A DNA stretch of 13,882 bases from Microbacterium sp. p3-SID336 (GTDB taxonomy: Bacteria; Actinomycetota; Actinomycetes; Actinomycetales; Microbacteriaceae), in assembly GCF_025143365.1 (NCBI RefSeq), contig NZ_JALXPE010000083.1, positions 1 through 13,882 on the forward strand. Direction: 5' to 3'. The notes under the pieces were generated by a model, which saw nothing but the letters and a program-made list of their open reading frames with translations, ran no database searches and had not been told where the DNA came from. Below, piece after piece: positions 1-7,754 of the stretch (within the stretch, counting starts at the first letter, position 1; every line of letters starts with the position of its first letter). A program made the translations under genes and the position numbers.

Positions 1-7
1 GCCGTGC

Positions 8-2491
8 TCAGCTCGCGCGCACCACGGTGAACGAGCAGTCGCCCTCCACCACGTCGATCTCCACCTGCTCGCCGACCGTCACCGTGCCGTAGCCGGCCGT
101 GCTCACCCACGGCCAGCGCCCCGCTGCACCCACATGCAGCTCGCCCGTGGACTCGTCGACGCGCACGCCCGAGCGCGCCTGCAGCAGCGTCCACCCGGCC
201 ATGGCCCTGGCGTAGTGGTCGCCGCACTCGATCTCGTTGTACGGGTTGCGGCGGCGACCGTCGTGCCGGTTCCAGAGGCCGTCCAGCACCGCGCGGCCCT
301 CGTCCTCCAGTCCCTCGAAGAGACAGTGCGCCGCGACCTGCCACTCGATGCCCGTCCACACCTCGTCCGCATAGCGCGTCGGCACCGCGGGCCGCCCGCC
401 CTCCGGCCACGTGCACATGAGCAGCCCCACGTCCTCCGCGGTGTCGGCGTACACGCGGTAGGGGTGCGTGAAGTCGGCGAACCCGTGCCGCAGGTTCGAG
501 GCCACCACGTGCCGCAGCGCGCTGCGCACATGCTCCCGCGGCAGGATCTCCCCGAGCCCGAGCTGATGCGCCCACCACTGCCCGATCACCTGGTCCGACA
601 GCACGCCGGTGCGCCACTGGAAGTCCTCGGGGTCGCCGTCGTCGAGCACCTGGATGTAGTGCGTGCCGTCGAACAGCTGCTCGTCGTAGCCGGTGGAGCC
701 GCGGCGGAACCGCTCGCGCGCCTCGGTCGCCGCCTCCGCGTCTCCGACGAGCAGCGCGAGCTCCTCGTACGCGCGCAGCGCCGCGAGCCAGAGCGTGCCC
801 ATGAAGGTGTTCGCGCCCGCCAGATCGATGTCGTGCGTGCTGGGCTGGATGCCGCGGAGCACGCCGTCGCCGTCCGCATCCCACTTCTCGCGGATGTGCC
901 CGTAGAGCCGACGGAGCTGCGGCCACCGTCGCTCCAGCCACTCCCGCCCTGCGCCGCGCTGCACGTCCCGCAGCGACTTCAGGATCGTCGCCAGCATCCC
1001 GTCGAGCGCCGGTTCCTCAGGGCCGCCGATGATCTCGTCGGTCATCTGCGGCAGGTACGTCGGCACGCGCAGCCGGTGCGGGATGGCGCCGTTCGCCGCC
1101 TGCATCACGTCGAACTCGGTGTCGCGCATGTCGCGCTCCAGGCTCGGCCAGAGCCCGGCCAGCGCCGCCTCGTACTGCCAGACATGCGTGCAGTTGAGCG
1201 GGCAGGAGCCGCCGAAGACGCCCGACCACATCCAGGTCGAGTCGCCGAGCGAGCCCTCGTAGCCGTAGAACCGGCCGTCCGCCCCGATGAAGCACATGGG
1301 GCTCCGCACGTACGCGGCCTGCGCCGCCAGGTGCTCGACCTCTCGCGTGTCGAGGCTCGACCCGGTGAGGGTGGACGTCCACCGCAGCGTGCGCTCGGTC
1401 AGGTCGTCCCAGCGCCGTTCGACCGTGGCCTGCACGTCGAGCGCGTCGAGGTATCGCAGACCGTAGGCGTTGCCGAGATAGAACCGGGACGACCCCCACT
1501 CGGGGTGCGGCTGTCCGAACTGCTCGACGTCGACGAACCGGTTCGGCAGGTGCCAGGAGATCGAGAAGCGGATCGTGCGGGAGGTCCCGGGCTGCAGCGC
1601 GAAGGGCACTCCGACCACGCCGAGCCAGGACCGACCCTGCGGGCTGGCGCCGACACCGGATCGCGGGGCGTTGAGCTGCGGGTCGCCGACGGTCGGCGCG
1701 AGTGCGAGGCGCGACCGGCCGTCGTTGCCCGCGCGCGAGCGGAGGAACGCGTCGAGGTGCTCCAGCCCGCTGCACCGGGTGAGCACGGCGGCGGTCTCGT
1801 CGTCGGCCGCGAGCACGAGCTGCCCCGCGAACGGGTCGCTCTCGTCGAGCGAGGGGTTGTCCATGACCACGCGCGACCAGCCCTTGCCGCGGCGCAGCCG
1901 GTTGACGTTGCCGCCCAGCCCCGGGGTGCTCTCGGCGATGGGGGTGATGCCGTCCCACCCGATCGCGTTGAGCAGCGACCCCGCGAGCGTGCCGTGCACC
2001 GCGATCGGCCCGGTGTTCGTGAGCGTGAACTCGAACATCCCGGTCGGGATCGAGCTGAACTCGACATCGCGGGGCGCCATCGGGTTGAGCACGCGCATCC
2101 GCACCTCGACCGGATGCCGCGGATCGGTCAGCTCGACCTCCGCAACCGGATAGGTGCCGCGGAACGCCGCGCTCTCGAACGTGCCGAACGCCTCGGCCGC
2201 CGCGACCATCCACTCCGGCACGTGCGCGTCGGTCGTGAGCGAGGCCTGCGGGTCGGGCACCGGGGCGCCCTGCACCATCGAGATGACGTTGAGCGGCGGC
2301 TCGACCTGAGTGACCCGCATCCAGAACCCTGTGCCGGGGAGGGCGCCGAGGTGGTTCGGCATGCCCTGGAGCTGCCACTGCCGCAGCGAGCCGTCGGCGT
2401 TCACCGCGAAACCGCCGGTACCGATGCCGCCCACCGGCATCGCGAGCGCGGGGGCCTCGGTGTGCGGACGGAACGGGGGCTGATCGGTCAT
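8..2491 (-). CDS. GH116 (DUF608) glycoside hydrolase, probable exo-beta-D-arabinofuranosidase
   Basis: 827 residues, no signal peptide, so cytoplasmic. The N-terminal GH116 domain opens with MPVGGIGTGGFAVNADG (res 18-34), the usual G-G-I-G-T-G signature. The (alpha/alpha)6 catalytic part follows: FYGYEG (408-413), NCTHVWQYEAAL (433-444), GIQPSTHDIDLAGAN (547-561), GIEWQVAAH (714-722) and NPYNEIECGDHYARAM (749-764), all typical of the bacterial DUF608 branch. By eye, Glu412 lies where the family nucleophile is expected and Asp554 (T-H-D-I-D) where the acid/base is expected. Family members include beta-glucosidases, xylosidases, glucosylceramidases and the Microbacterium exo-beta-D-arabinofuranosidase. 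The DUF4185 neighbour makes the last the best guess, but specificity is inferred. Start: ATG at 2491, with GAGGAG just upstream, overlapping the preceding stop as ATGA (2488-2491). The frame stays open to 3127, but that extension is Arg-rich shadow. Last gene of the operon within view; the stop is 7 nt from the window edge. Confidence 0.9.
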   Translation of the reverse strand: MTDQPPFRPHTEAPALAMPVGGIGTGGFAVNADGSLRQWQLQGMPNHLGALPGTGFWMRVTQVEPPLNVISMVQGAPVPDPQASLTTDAHVPEWMVAAAEAFGTFESAAFRGTYPVAEVELTDPRHPVEVRMRVLNPMAPRDVEFSSIPTGMFEFTLTNTGPIAVHGTLAGSLLNAIGWDGITPIAESTPGLGGNVNRLRRGKGWSRVVMDNPSLDESDPFAGQLVLAADDETAAVLTRCSGLEHLDAFLRSRAGNDGRSRLALAPTVGDPQLNAPRSGVGASPQGRSWLGVVGVPFALQPGTSRTIRFSISWHLPNRFVDVEQFGQPHPEWGSSRFYLGNAYGLRYLDALDVQATVERRWDDLTERTLRWTSTLTGSSLDTREVEHLAAQAAYVRSPMCFIGADGRFYGYEGSLGDSTWMWSGVFGGSCPLNCTHVWQYEAALAGLWPSLERDMRDTEFDVMQAANGAIPHRLRVPTYLPQMTDEIIGGPEEPALDGMLATILKSLRDVQRGAGREWLERRWPQLRRLYGHIREKWDADGDGVLRGIQPSTHDIDLAGANTFMGTLWLAALRAYEELALLVGDAEAATEARERFRRGSTGYDEQLFDGTHYIQVLDDGDPEDFQWRTGVLSDQVIGQWWAHQLGLGEILPREHVRSALRHVVASNLRHGFADFTHPYRVYADTAEDVGLLMCTWPEGGRPAVPTRYADEVWTGIEWQVAAHCLFEGLEDEGRAVLDGLWNRHDGRRRNPYNEIECGDHYARAMAGWTLLQARSGVRVDESTGELHVGAAGRWPWVSTAGYGTVTVGEQVEIDVVEGDCSFTVVRAS

Positions 2492-3282
2492 GATTCTCCT
2501 CGTGCGGGTCGGCGGCCGGGGATGAGCGGCGGCAGTGCCACTCCAGCTGCCGCGGCGACCGGCCATGCCGCGGCGACGGACAGGACGATGAGCACGGGTG
2601 CCGCGAGCAGCAGCAGCCCGCCGAACCACGTGAGCCCGAGCCACGCGACAGCCGCCGCGGCGGCGAGCGCGCCCACGGGCCCGAGCGGACGACGCAGCGC
2701 CGCGACGGCGCACACGACCGCGACGGTGCGCAGGCTCACGTCGTCGCGGGCGGCGGCGACGGGCACCGCGACCACCGCCACGACCGAGAGCACCACCGCC
2801 GCGAGCCCCGCGGCGAGCGCGAGCACGGGGAACAGCGGCACCTCCGCCGCCGTGGCGACCGCGCCGACGAGTTGCGCCCACGCCAGCAGCAGCGCGGGGG
2901 CACCGGCGCCCAGGGTCACGGCGAGCACGCGGCGGCGCAGGCGCACGCGCGGGCGGTCGAAGAGCCCCTCGTGCAGCGCGCCGAGGGCCCAGGCGGCCGG
3001 AGTCGCGCACGCGGCGACCACGAGCACCGGCACCGCGGGTGAGCCCGGTCCGAGCAGCGCCGCACCGAACGCCCACGCCGCGAGCCCCGCAGCCCCGGTC
3101 ACCCCGAGGGGCGCGAGGGCCCGCCACGCCGCGGCCGGAAGGCGCCGCAGCACCGGGTCGACCGCAGCGGGACCGGAGCCGGCGGCACGCGCGGCCGCCG
3201 TCGCAGCGGCAGCGCCCTCGGGACCTGTGGGTGCCAGAGCCCCCGATCCCGCCGCACCGGCACCCGCGTCCACGGCGCTCAT
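2488..3282 (-). CDS. Polytopic membrane protein, DUF624/YesL-like (tentative)
   Basis: 264 residues, very Ala/Val/Leu-rich. A low-complexity Ala/Gly N-terminus (about res 1-40) is followed by five or six likely membrane segments between about 54 and 246. A basic loop (HEGLFDRPRVRLRRRV, 104-119) falls after the second. The stretch around SLRTVAVVCAVAALRRPL (183-200), followed by two helices, resembles the C-terminal half of DUF624 (YesL) proteins. These small membrane proteins of unknown function are commonly encoded beside CUT1 sugar transporters and glycosidases. The assignment rests on pattern and context, not an alignment. Its ATG overlaps the permease stop (ATGA, 3279-3282) and its stop overlaps the GH116 start, so it is firmly inside the operon and probably translationally coupled. 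It could also be an unrelated membrane accessory protein. Confidence 0.75.
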   Translation of the reverse strand: MSAVDAGAGAAGSGALAPTGPEGAAAATAAARAAGSGPAAVDPVLRRLPAAAWRALAPLGVTGAAGLAAWAFGAALLGPGSPAVPVLVVAACATPAAWALGALHEGLFDRPRVRLRRRVLAVTLGAGAPALLLAWAQLVGAVATAAEVPLFPVLALAAGLAAVVLSVVAVVAVPVAAARDDVSLRTVAVVCAVAALRRPLGPVGALAAAAAVAWLGLTWFGGLLLLAAPVLIVLSVAAAWPVAAAAGVALPPLIPGRRPARGES

Positions 3283-4181
3283 CCCTTGAGCCCTGTCGAC
3301 GCGACGCTCTCCACGATCTGCCGCTGGAACGCCAGGAACACCACGAGCAGCGGCACCACGACCATGGTGATCGCCGCGAACACGATCACGGCGGGGGCGG
3401 CCCCGAAGCCGTTCTGCAGCGTGACGAGTCCGAGCGGCAGGGTCATGTTCTCCGGGCTGGACAGGAAGATCAGCGGCCCGAAGTATCCGTTCCACGAGGC
3501 CTCGAACCCGAGGATCGCAAGGGCGGCGACGGCCGGGGCCGAGAGCGGGATGAGCATGCGGAACAGGATCCACAGGTGCCCGGCGCCGTCCAGGCGCGCG
3601 GCCTCGTCGAGCTCGCGCGGGATGGTCTTGAAGTACTGCGCGAGGAAGAAGATCTGGAACACGTTGATGAGCGCGGGCAGCCACAGCGACGCGAGCGTGT
3701 CGACGAGTCCGAGCTGGCGCATCATGATGAAGATCGGGATGATGACCAGCTGCCCCGGCACCATGAGCGCCGAGAGCATGACGACCAGGAGCACGCGACT
3801 GCCGCGGAAGTCGATGCGCGCGAAGGCGTAGGCGGCCAGCACCGAGAAGAACAGCGCCCCGACGGTGGAGATGAGGGCGAGGGCGAGCGAGTTGCCGAAC
3901 TGCTGGAAGAACGGCATGTACTCGAACACGTCGGCGAAGTTCTGCGTCGTGAACGGGACCGGCAGCCAGCGCGGCGGGTCGGCGAAGGCGAACTCCGGCT
4001 CCGTGAAGCTCTGCACGATGAGCCATACGAGCGGCGACAGCATCAGGATGCCGAACACGACCAGCACGACGTCGACGATGATGCCGCCGACGCTCGGTCG
4101 GTGACGGCGGCGGCGACGCTGCCGTTCGACGCGGGTGAGCACGTCGGTCCGCGGCTCCACGGTGGGGGGAAGGACGGTCAT
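3279..4181 (-). CDS. Carbohydrate ABC transporter permease, MalG/LacG type (CUT1)
   Basis: 300 residues. A basic cytoplasmic N-terminus (RQRRRRRHRPS, about 20-30) precedes six predicted membrane segments. The inner-membrane permease loop that docks to the ATPase is clear: the EAA motif reads LDEAARLDGAGHLWILFRML (191-210) followed by IPLSAP. The length and the C-terminal ending (Q-R-Q-I-V-E-S-V-A-S-T-G-L-K-G) are typical of MalG-family permeases of sugar importers. It pairs with the MalF-type permease directly upstream, with an ATGA overlap at 4178-4181, and shares the operon with a binding lipoprotein. No ATPase gene is present; CUT1 systems of actinobacteria usually borrow a shared MsmK-type ATPase encoded elsewhere. 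The substrate is not readable from the sequence; context suggests an oligosaccharide, possibly D-arabino-oligosaccharides. Confidence 0.93.
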   Translation of the reverse strand: MTVLPPTVEPRTDVLTRVERQRRRRRHRPSVGGIIVDVVLVVFGILMLSPLVWLIVQSFTEPEFAFADPPRWLPVPFTTQNFADVFEYMPFFQQFGNSLALALISTVGALFFSVLAAYAFARIDFRGSRVLLVVMLSALMVPGQLVIIPIFIMMRQLGLVDTLASLWLPALINVFQIFFLAQYFKTIPRELDEAARLDGAGHLWILFRMLIPLSAPAVAALAILGFEASWNGYFGPLIFLSSPENMTLPLGLVTLQNGFGAAPAVIVFAAITMVVVPLLVVFLAFQRQIVESVASTGLKG

Positions 4182-5101
4182 GATTCGTGCACCCACTTCC
4201 GGCGGCCGAGGAACTGCAGCACGGTGACGCCCATGATGATGACGAACACCAGCAGCGCGACGGCGGCCGCGTACCCCATGTCGAAGGCCTGGAAGCCCTT
4301 CTCGTAGAGGTACATGATGATCGTCGTCGTGGAGTTCTGCGGTCCGCCCTTGGTGATGATCTGGATCGGGTCGAAGATCTGGAACGCGCCGATGAACGTG
4401 ATGATCGTGGCGAAGAACATGGTGGGCGACATCAGCGGCAGCGTCACGTTCCAGAAGATCTGCCACGAGGTCGCGCCGTCGGTGCGGGCGGCCTCCACCA
4501 GCTCGGTCGGCACGGTCTGGAGCCCGGCGAGCATGATGATGAACGTGAAGCCGACCGTGTGCCACAGGTCGATGAAGATGATGGCGGGCATGGCCCACGC
4601 GGGGTCGGCGAAGAAGTTGGGCAGCTCGATGCCGAAGGTCGCCGCGTACTGCGCCACGTAGCCGAACGTCGGGTCGAGCACGTACTTCCAGAGCAGCGCC
4701 ACCGCGGCCCAGGAGATCAGGAACGGGAAGAAGATCGCGACCCGCGCGAAGTAGCCGAGCACGCGGCTGGCGACCCGGTTCACGGCGAGGGCGAGCAGCA
4801 GCCCGAACACGAGGTGCGTGACGATCGAGGCGAACGCGAACACGAAGGTGTTCAGCAGCACCTGCGGCAGGATCGGGTCGGAGAACAGCCGCACGAAGTT
4901 GTCGCCGCCGACGAACTCCGGGGTGGTCAGCATGTCCCACTTCAGGAACGCGAGCACGATCGCGAAGACGAACGGCCCGGCCACGAAGACGAGGAACAGC
5001 AGCAGCGCGGGGCTGACGAACATCCAGCCCGCGGTCGCGGTGCGGCGCCGCAGGAGCTCTGCTCCCGGACGCCGCACCGTGGGGGCGGCGATGCTACTCA
5101 C
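4178..5101 (-). CDS. Carbohydrate ABC transporter permease, MalF/LacF type (CUT1)
   Basis: 307 residues starting with GTG at 5101 (M-S-S-I-A-A-P-T-V-R). This start overlaps the last 8 nt of the binding-protein gene, and a GGAG lies about 10 nt upstream. Six membrane segments begin at about res 26 (WMFVSPALLLFLVFVAGPFV). The permease EAA loop is ELVEAARTDGATSWQIFWNV (200-219), followed by TLPLMSP. The sequence KGGPQNSTTTIIMYLYEKGF (about 251-270) is the usual late periplasmic/cytoplasmic signature of this family. It forms the heterodimeric membrane channel with the next gene product. Assigned with high confidence to the CUT1 family; the substrate is inferred only from the neighbouring GH116 and DUF4185 genes. 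Confidence 0.94.
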   Translation of the reverse strand: MSSIAAPTVRRPGAELLRRRTATAGWMFVSPALLLFLVFVAGPFVFAIVLAFLKWDMLTTPEFVGGDNFVRLFSDPILPQVLLNTFVFAFASIVTHLVFGLLLALAVNRVASRVLGYFARVAIFFPFLISWAAVALLWKYVLDPTFGYVAQYAATFGIELPNFFADPAWAMPAIIFIDLWHTVGFTFIIMLAGLQTVPTELVEAARTDGATSWQIFWNVTLPLMSPTMFFATIITFIGAFQIFDPIQIITKGGPQNSTTTIIMYLYEKGFQAFDMGYAAAVALLVFVIIMGVTVLQFLGRRKWVHES

Positions 5102-6416
5102 CGACCAGCTGCTCCAGCTCGGCCTGTGCCGCGTCGAGGGTCTTCTGCGCCTCCCCCTGCCCGGCGATGATCGTGCCCCACGCCTCCTCGATGACCTTCT
5201 GCGCCTCGGCGCCCTGGTCGATCGAGGGGATCGGGGTGGCGAAGTCCATCGCCTCGCTCAGGCGGATGGTGCCTTCCGGGGCGTTGTCGGTGAAGGCGGG
5301 CGAGTTGGCGACCGACTCCCGCGCGGGGACGATGGTGCCGCCGATCTCGGCGAAGTAGCTGCCGGCCTCCTTCGACATGAGGAACTTGATGAAGGTCCAC
5401 GCCGCCTGCTTGTTCTCGCTGTTCTTGGCGATGTTCCAGGCGTCCCAGCCCACGGGCGAGCCGTTCTCGGTCTTGGTGGGCCAGTTCACGACCACGGTCT
5501 TGTCGACCATGTCGAGCTCGCGCACGCCGAGCACGGGCCAGCGTCCGCCGCTGAGGATCGCGAGCTTCCCCTGCTTGAACGCGGTGTTGCCGTCGAACTG
5601 GCCGCCCGGCTTGGGGGCGAGGCCCATCTCGACGAGGCTGCGGGCGAACTCGGCCGCCTCCACCGCCTCCGGGGAGTTGTACGTCGGCTCGCTCCAGTCG
5701 GCGTTGAACGTGCTGCCGCCGTTGGTGGTGAGCCACGGCATCACGTCGACGAAGTAGCCGGAGCCCGCGCCGACCAGGTAGGCCCCGGTCTTCTCCTTGA
5801 TGGTCTTGCCCGCGGCGACGAACTCGTCCCACGTCCAGTTACCGTCTTCGGGGATGGCCACTCCGGCCTGGGCGAACACGTCCTTGTTGAGGTACATGGC
5901 CATGGTGTTGAAGCCGCCGGGAATGAACACGGTCTCCCCGTCCGGGCCGGCCGCGAACTCCTCGTTGAACTTCTGCAGGTTGGGGCTGATGTCGTCCCAG
6001 TAGTCGTCGACCACATCCTGGTCCTGCTCGATGTAGGGCGCGAGGTCGGCGAGGATGCCCTTGGAGGCGAACAGCCGCTGCCCTTCCGTGGCGACCTGGA
6101 TGATGTCGATCTTCTGCCCGCCGGCGAGACGGGTCGCGACCGTGGTGGAGAACGTGGCCCAGTTGCCGCTGGGGATGCCGACGGCCTTGAGCTTGATGTC
6201 CGGGTACTGCTTGTTGAACTCGGCGAACAGCGCGTTGAACGCCTTCTGCTGGTCGGCGTCGCCCATGTAGACGAAGTTCAGCTCGCCGCTGTCGGGCTCG
6301 CCCTCCGCGCCGGCTCCTCCCCCTCCGCCGCCGCCCCCGGAGCACCCGCTGAGGGCGATGCCCGCCACCACCACGGATGCTGCGACCTTCCACATGCGAC
6401 TGCGTGTCTTGCGCAT
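5094..6416 (-). CDS. Extracellular solute-binding lipoprotein of a sugar ABC importer
   Basis: 440 residues. The lipoprotein signal is clear: basic MRKTRSRMWK, a hydrophobic core, then the lipobox L-S-G-C with Cys25. A run of eight glycines (res 27-34) follows as a flexible tether. The mature part is a family 1 solute-binding protein (SBP_bac_1 type): ELNFVYMGDADQQKAFNALF near the start, then IDIIQVATEGQRLFA and NWTWDEFVAAGKTIKEKTG, with aromatic residues as usual for sugar binding. ATG at 6416 is preceded by a strong Shine-Dalgarno (AGGAGG, complement at 6421-6426). First gene of the operon; the promoter and operator lie at 6524-6552. A weak stem-loop (ACTCG 6436-6440 / CGAGT 6445-6449) sits in the leader. 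It should deliver oligosaccharides to the two permeases encoded downstream. Candidate D-arabino-oligosaccharide binder, by context only. Confidence 0.94.
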   Translation of the reverse strand: MRKTRSRMWKVAASVVVAGIALSGCSGGGGGGGGAGAEGEPDSGELNFVYMGDADQQKAFNALFAEFNKQYPDIKLKAVGIPSGNWATFSTTVATRLAGGQKIDIIQVATEGQRLFASKGILADLAPYIEQDQDVVDDYWDDISPNLQKFNEEFAAGPDGETVFIPGGFNTMAMYLNKDVFAQAGVAIPEDGNWTWDEFVAAGKTIKEKTGAYLVGAGSGYFVDVMPWLTTNGGSTFNADWSEPTYNSPEAVEAAEFARSLVEMGLAPKPGGQFDGNTAFKQGKLAILSGGRWPVLGVRELDMVDKTVVVNWPTKTENGSPVGWDAWNIAKNSENKQAAWTFIKFLMSKEAGSYFAEIGGTIVPARESVANSPAFTDNAPEGTIRLSEAMDFATPIPSIDQGAEAQKVIEEAWGTIIAGQGEAQKTLDAAQAELEQLVGE

Positions 6417-6419
6417 TGG

Positions 6420-6427
6420 TCCTCCTC
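6420..6427 (-). promoter_or_regulatory. Strong ribosome binding site of the binding-protein gene
   Basis: The minus strand reads GAGGAGGA four bases before the ATG at 6416. It fixes the start of the solute-binding protein gene and is the strongest Shine-Dalgarno in the operon. The downstream genes rely mostly on overlap coupling. Confidence 0.7.
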
Positions 6428-6523
6428 AGGACGTCACTCGTCTTCGAGTCATGCTGTGCCCCGGCTGCTGCCGGAGAGGGTGCCGACCAGCTCGCGGCGA
6501 TCCACTCTGATCGGGTATGCGCC

Positions 6524-6552
6524 ACAGTAGGCGAAATCGATTTCATGCGCAA
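6524..6552 (-). promoter_or_regulatory. Sigma-70-type promoter of the ABC-GH116 operon
   Basis: On the minus strand a -35-like TTGCGC (complement at 6547-6552) is followed after exactly 17 nt by a -10-like TACTGT (complement at 6524-6529). The palindromic operator fills the spacer between them, so a bound repressor would block RNA polymerase directly. The predicted transcript start is near 6517, leaving a leader of about 100 nt. The promoter begins about 18 nt past the stop of the DUF4185 gene, so the two units can be transcribed separately. Confidence 0.5.
6533..6544. promoter_or_regulatory. LacI-type operator GAAATCGATTTC (copy 1)
   Basis: A perfect 12-bp palindrome centred on ATCGAT, identical over 14 bp (cGAAATCGATTTCa, 6532-6545) to the copy at 7763-7774. 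It sits inside the -35/-10 spacer of the ABC operon promoter. Size, perfect symmetry and a central CG are typical of LacI/GalR-family operators controlling sugar operons. The regulator gene is not in the window. Confidence 0.7.
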
Positions 6553-6570
6553 TAGTCACGGATCGGGTGC

Positions 6571-7719
6571 TCATCCGTCGGCGCGGTCGAGGTCGGCGGA
6601 GAACCAGAACACGTTGTACGGGTCCCATAGCGACAGGGTGAAGAAGATCCGTCGCCCGTCCTCCGACACATACCGCGGGTCGAGGTACGGCCCGTACAGC
6701 CCCGGATACTCCTTCCCCGGCACGAGTTCGAGCGGCTCGCCCCACGGCCCCCACGGGGTGAGGCCCTCCCGGATGTCCGCGTTCCCCGCGTCGGAGGAGG
6801 TCATGATCCACCGCTCCAGGTAGGTCGACCACATCACCGACATCTCCCCGACCGTGCCCTCGACCACGACCTCGGCGTCGTCGAGCTCGTCCGACCACAC
6901 CGGGCTGTCGCCGTCGAGGCCCGCGAAGTACGAGTAGGAGTCCTGATCCTCCACGGCCTCCTCGGTCGCGGGCACCCGCATCAGCCGCACCTCGCCGAAG
7001 CGGCCGGACGGGATCGCCCACAGGTAGATCCAGTCCTCGCCGGCCTCGGTCACGGGCGCCGCCGCGAACTGCACGAAGCCGGAGTCTCCCGGCCACTCGA
7101 CGCCGTCCACCGGCGTCCAGGTCTGCCCGTCATCCCGCGAGACGACGAGAGCGGAGCGGTTCGCATCCCACGCCCCCGGCTCGCCCCAGAAGCTCACGGA
7201 CATGTAGGAGACGTAGATCGTATCGCCGATCGCGAAGCCCGCCGTGGGGATCTTCGTGACCTCGCCCGAGCCGTCGTTCGGATCGTGGTCGCCCTCGATC
7301 AGCGGGGCGGCCAAGCCGATGCCGTCGGCCACCCAGCCGTCGAAGAAGATGCCGTCCGAGGGGTCGTCGTCGGTGCTCCAGGCCGCGACGTTCGACCGCC
7401 ACTGCCCGCCCTGCCCGCCCGTCGTGCCGGGCGCGCGCTCCCCGAACGTGTCGCCGAAGAAGAACCAGGTGCGGTCGCCGACGGTCGTCATCGAGCCGAG
7501 ATCCGTCCCGGCGACGCCGACCGCTTCGGTGTCGTTGATGCCCGCCGGCCCGGTCAGCTGCGCGATCTCGGTGAGGCCGGACACCGCCTCCAGTACGAAC
7601 GGCTTGTCCGAGTCGGGGTCGAGCTCGACCCCTCTTCCCCCGGCGCAGGCGGCCAGCGTGACGGCCAAGGCGGCCGCCCCCACAAGTGTGATCGGGCGAC
7701 GGGCACGGGCGGCGGACAT
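6571..7719 (-). CDS. DUF4185 lipoprotein, probable GH183 endo-D-arabinanase
   Basis: 382 residues. A lipoprotein signal peptide (R-A-R-R-P-I, a hydrophobic core, lipobox L-A-A-C with Cys25) predicts a surface-anchored protein. The mature part carries DUF4185 signatures: GTDLGSMTTVGDRTWFFFGD (71-90) and TFGERA, then WRSNVAAWSTDDDPSDG, IYVSYMSVSFWG, and C-terminal blocks GPYLDPRYVSEDGRRIFF and LWDPYNVFWF. These form a five-bladed beta-propeller in the family. DUF4185 was renamed GH183 after members from Dysgonomonas, mycobacteria and Microbacterium arabinogalactanolyticum were shown to cut D-arabinan internally. Asp73 and Asp90 are the conserved acidic residues I can point to; I cannot assign catalytic roles. 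ATG at 7719 has GAGGAG four to five nt upstream. The gene has its own promoter with the same operator as the ABC operon, supporting a shared pathway. Other DUF4185 activities are possible. Confidence 0.88.
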   Translation of the reverse strand: MSAARARRPITLVGAAALAVTLAACAGGRGVELDPDSDKPFVLEAVSGLTEIAQLTGPAGINDTEAVGVAGTDLGSMTTVGDRTWFFFGDTFGERAPGTTGGQGGQWRSNVAAWSTDDDPSDGIFFDGWVADGIGLAAPLIEGDHDPNDGSGEVTKIPTAGFAIGDTIYVSYMSVSFWGEPGAWDANRSALVVSRDDGQTWTPVDGVEWPGDSGFVQFAAAPVTEAGEDWIYLWAIPSGRFGEVRLMRVPATEEAVEDQDSYSYFAGLDGDSPVWSDELDDAEVVVEGTVGEMSVMWSTYLERWIMTSSDAGNADIREGLTPWGPWGEPLELVPGKEYPGLYGPYLDPRYVSEDGRRIFFTLSLWDPYNVFWFSADLDRADG

Positions 7720-7754
7720 GCGACTCCTCGGTCAGCGACGGCGTGTGGGAGCCG

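Noticed and set aside
2492..3127. N-terminal extension of the GH116 frame
   Set aside because: Arg/Gly/Ala-rich without domain, antisense-like composition; the ATG at 2491 has a ribosome binding site and ATGA overlap with the upstream gene.
134..3289. Very long plus-strand open frame (1051 codons) opposite the GH116 and membrane-protein genes
   Set aside because: Arg/Pro/His/Ala-rich shadow typical of high-GC antisense frames; the minus-strand frames carry clear GH116 signatures.
4187..6530. Plus-strand open frames opposite the permease and binding-protein genes
   Set aside because: Low-complexity His/Asp/Glu/Arg translations mirroring the real minus-strand genes.
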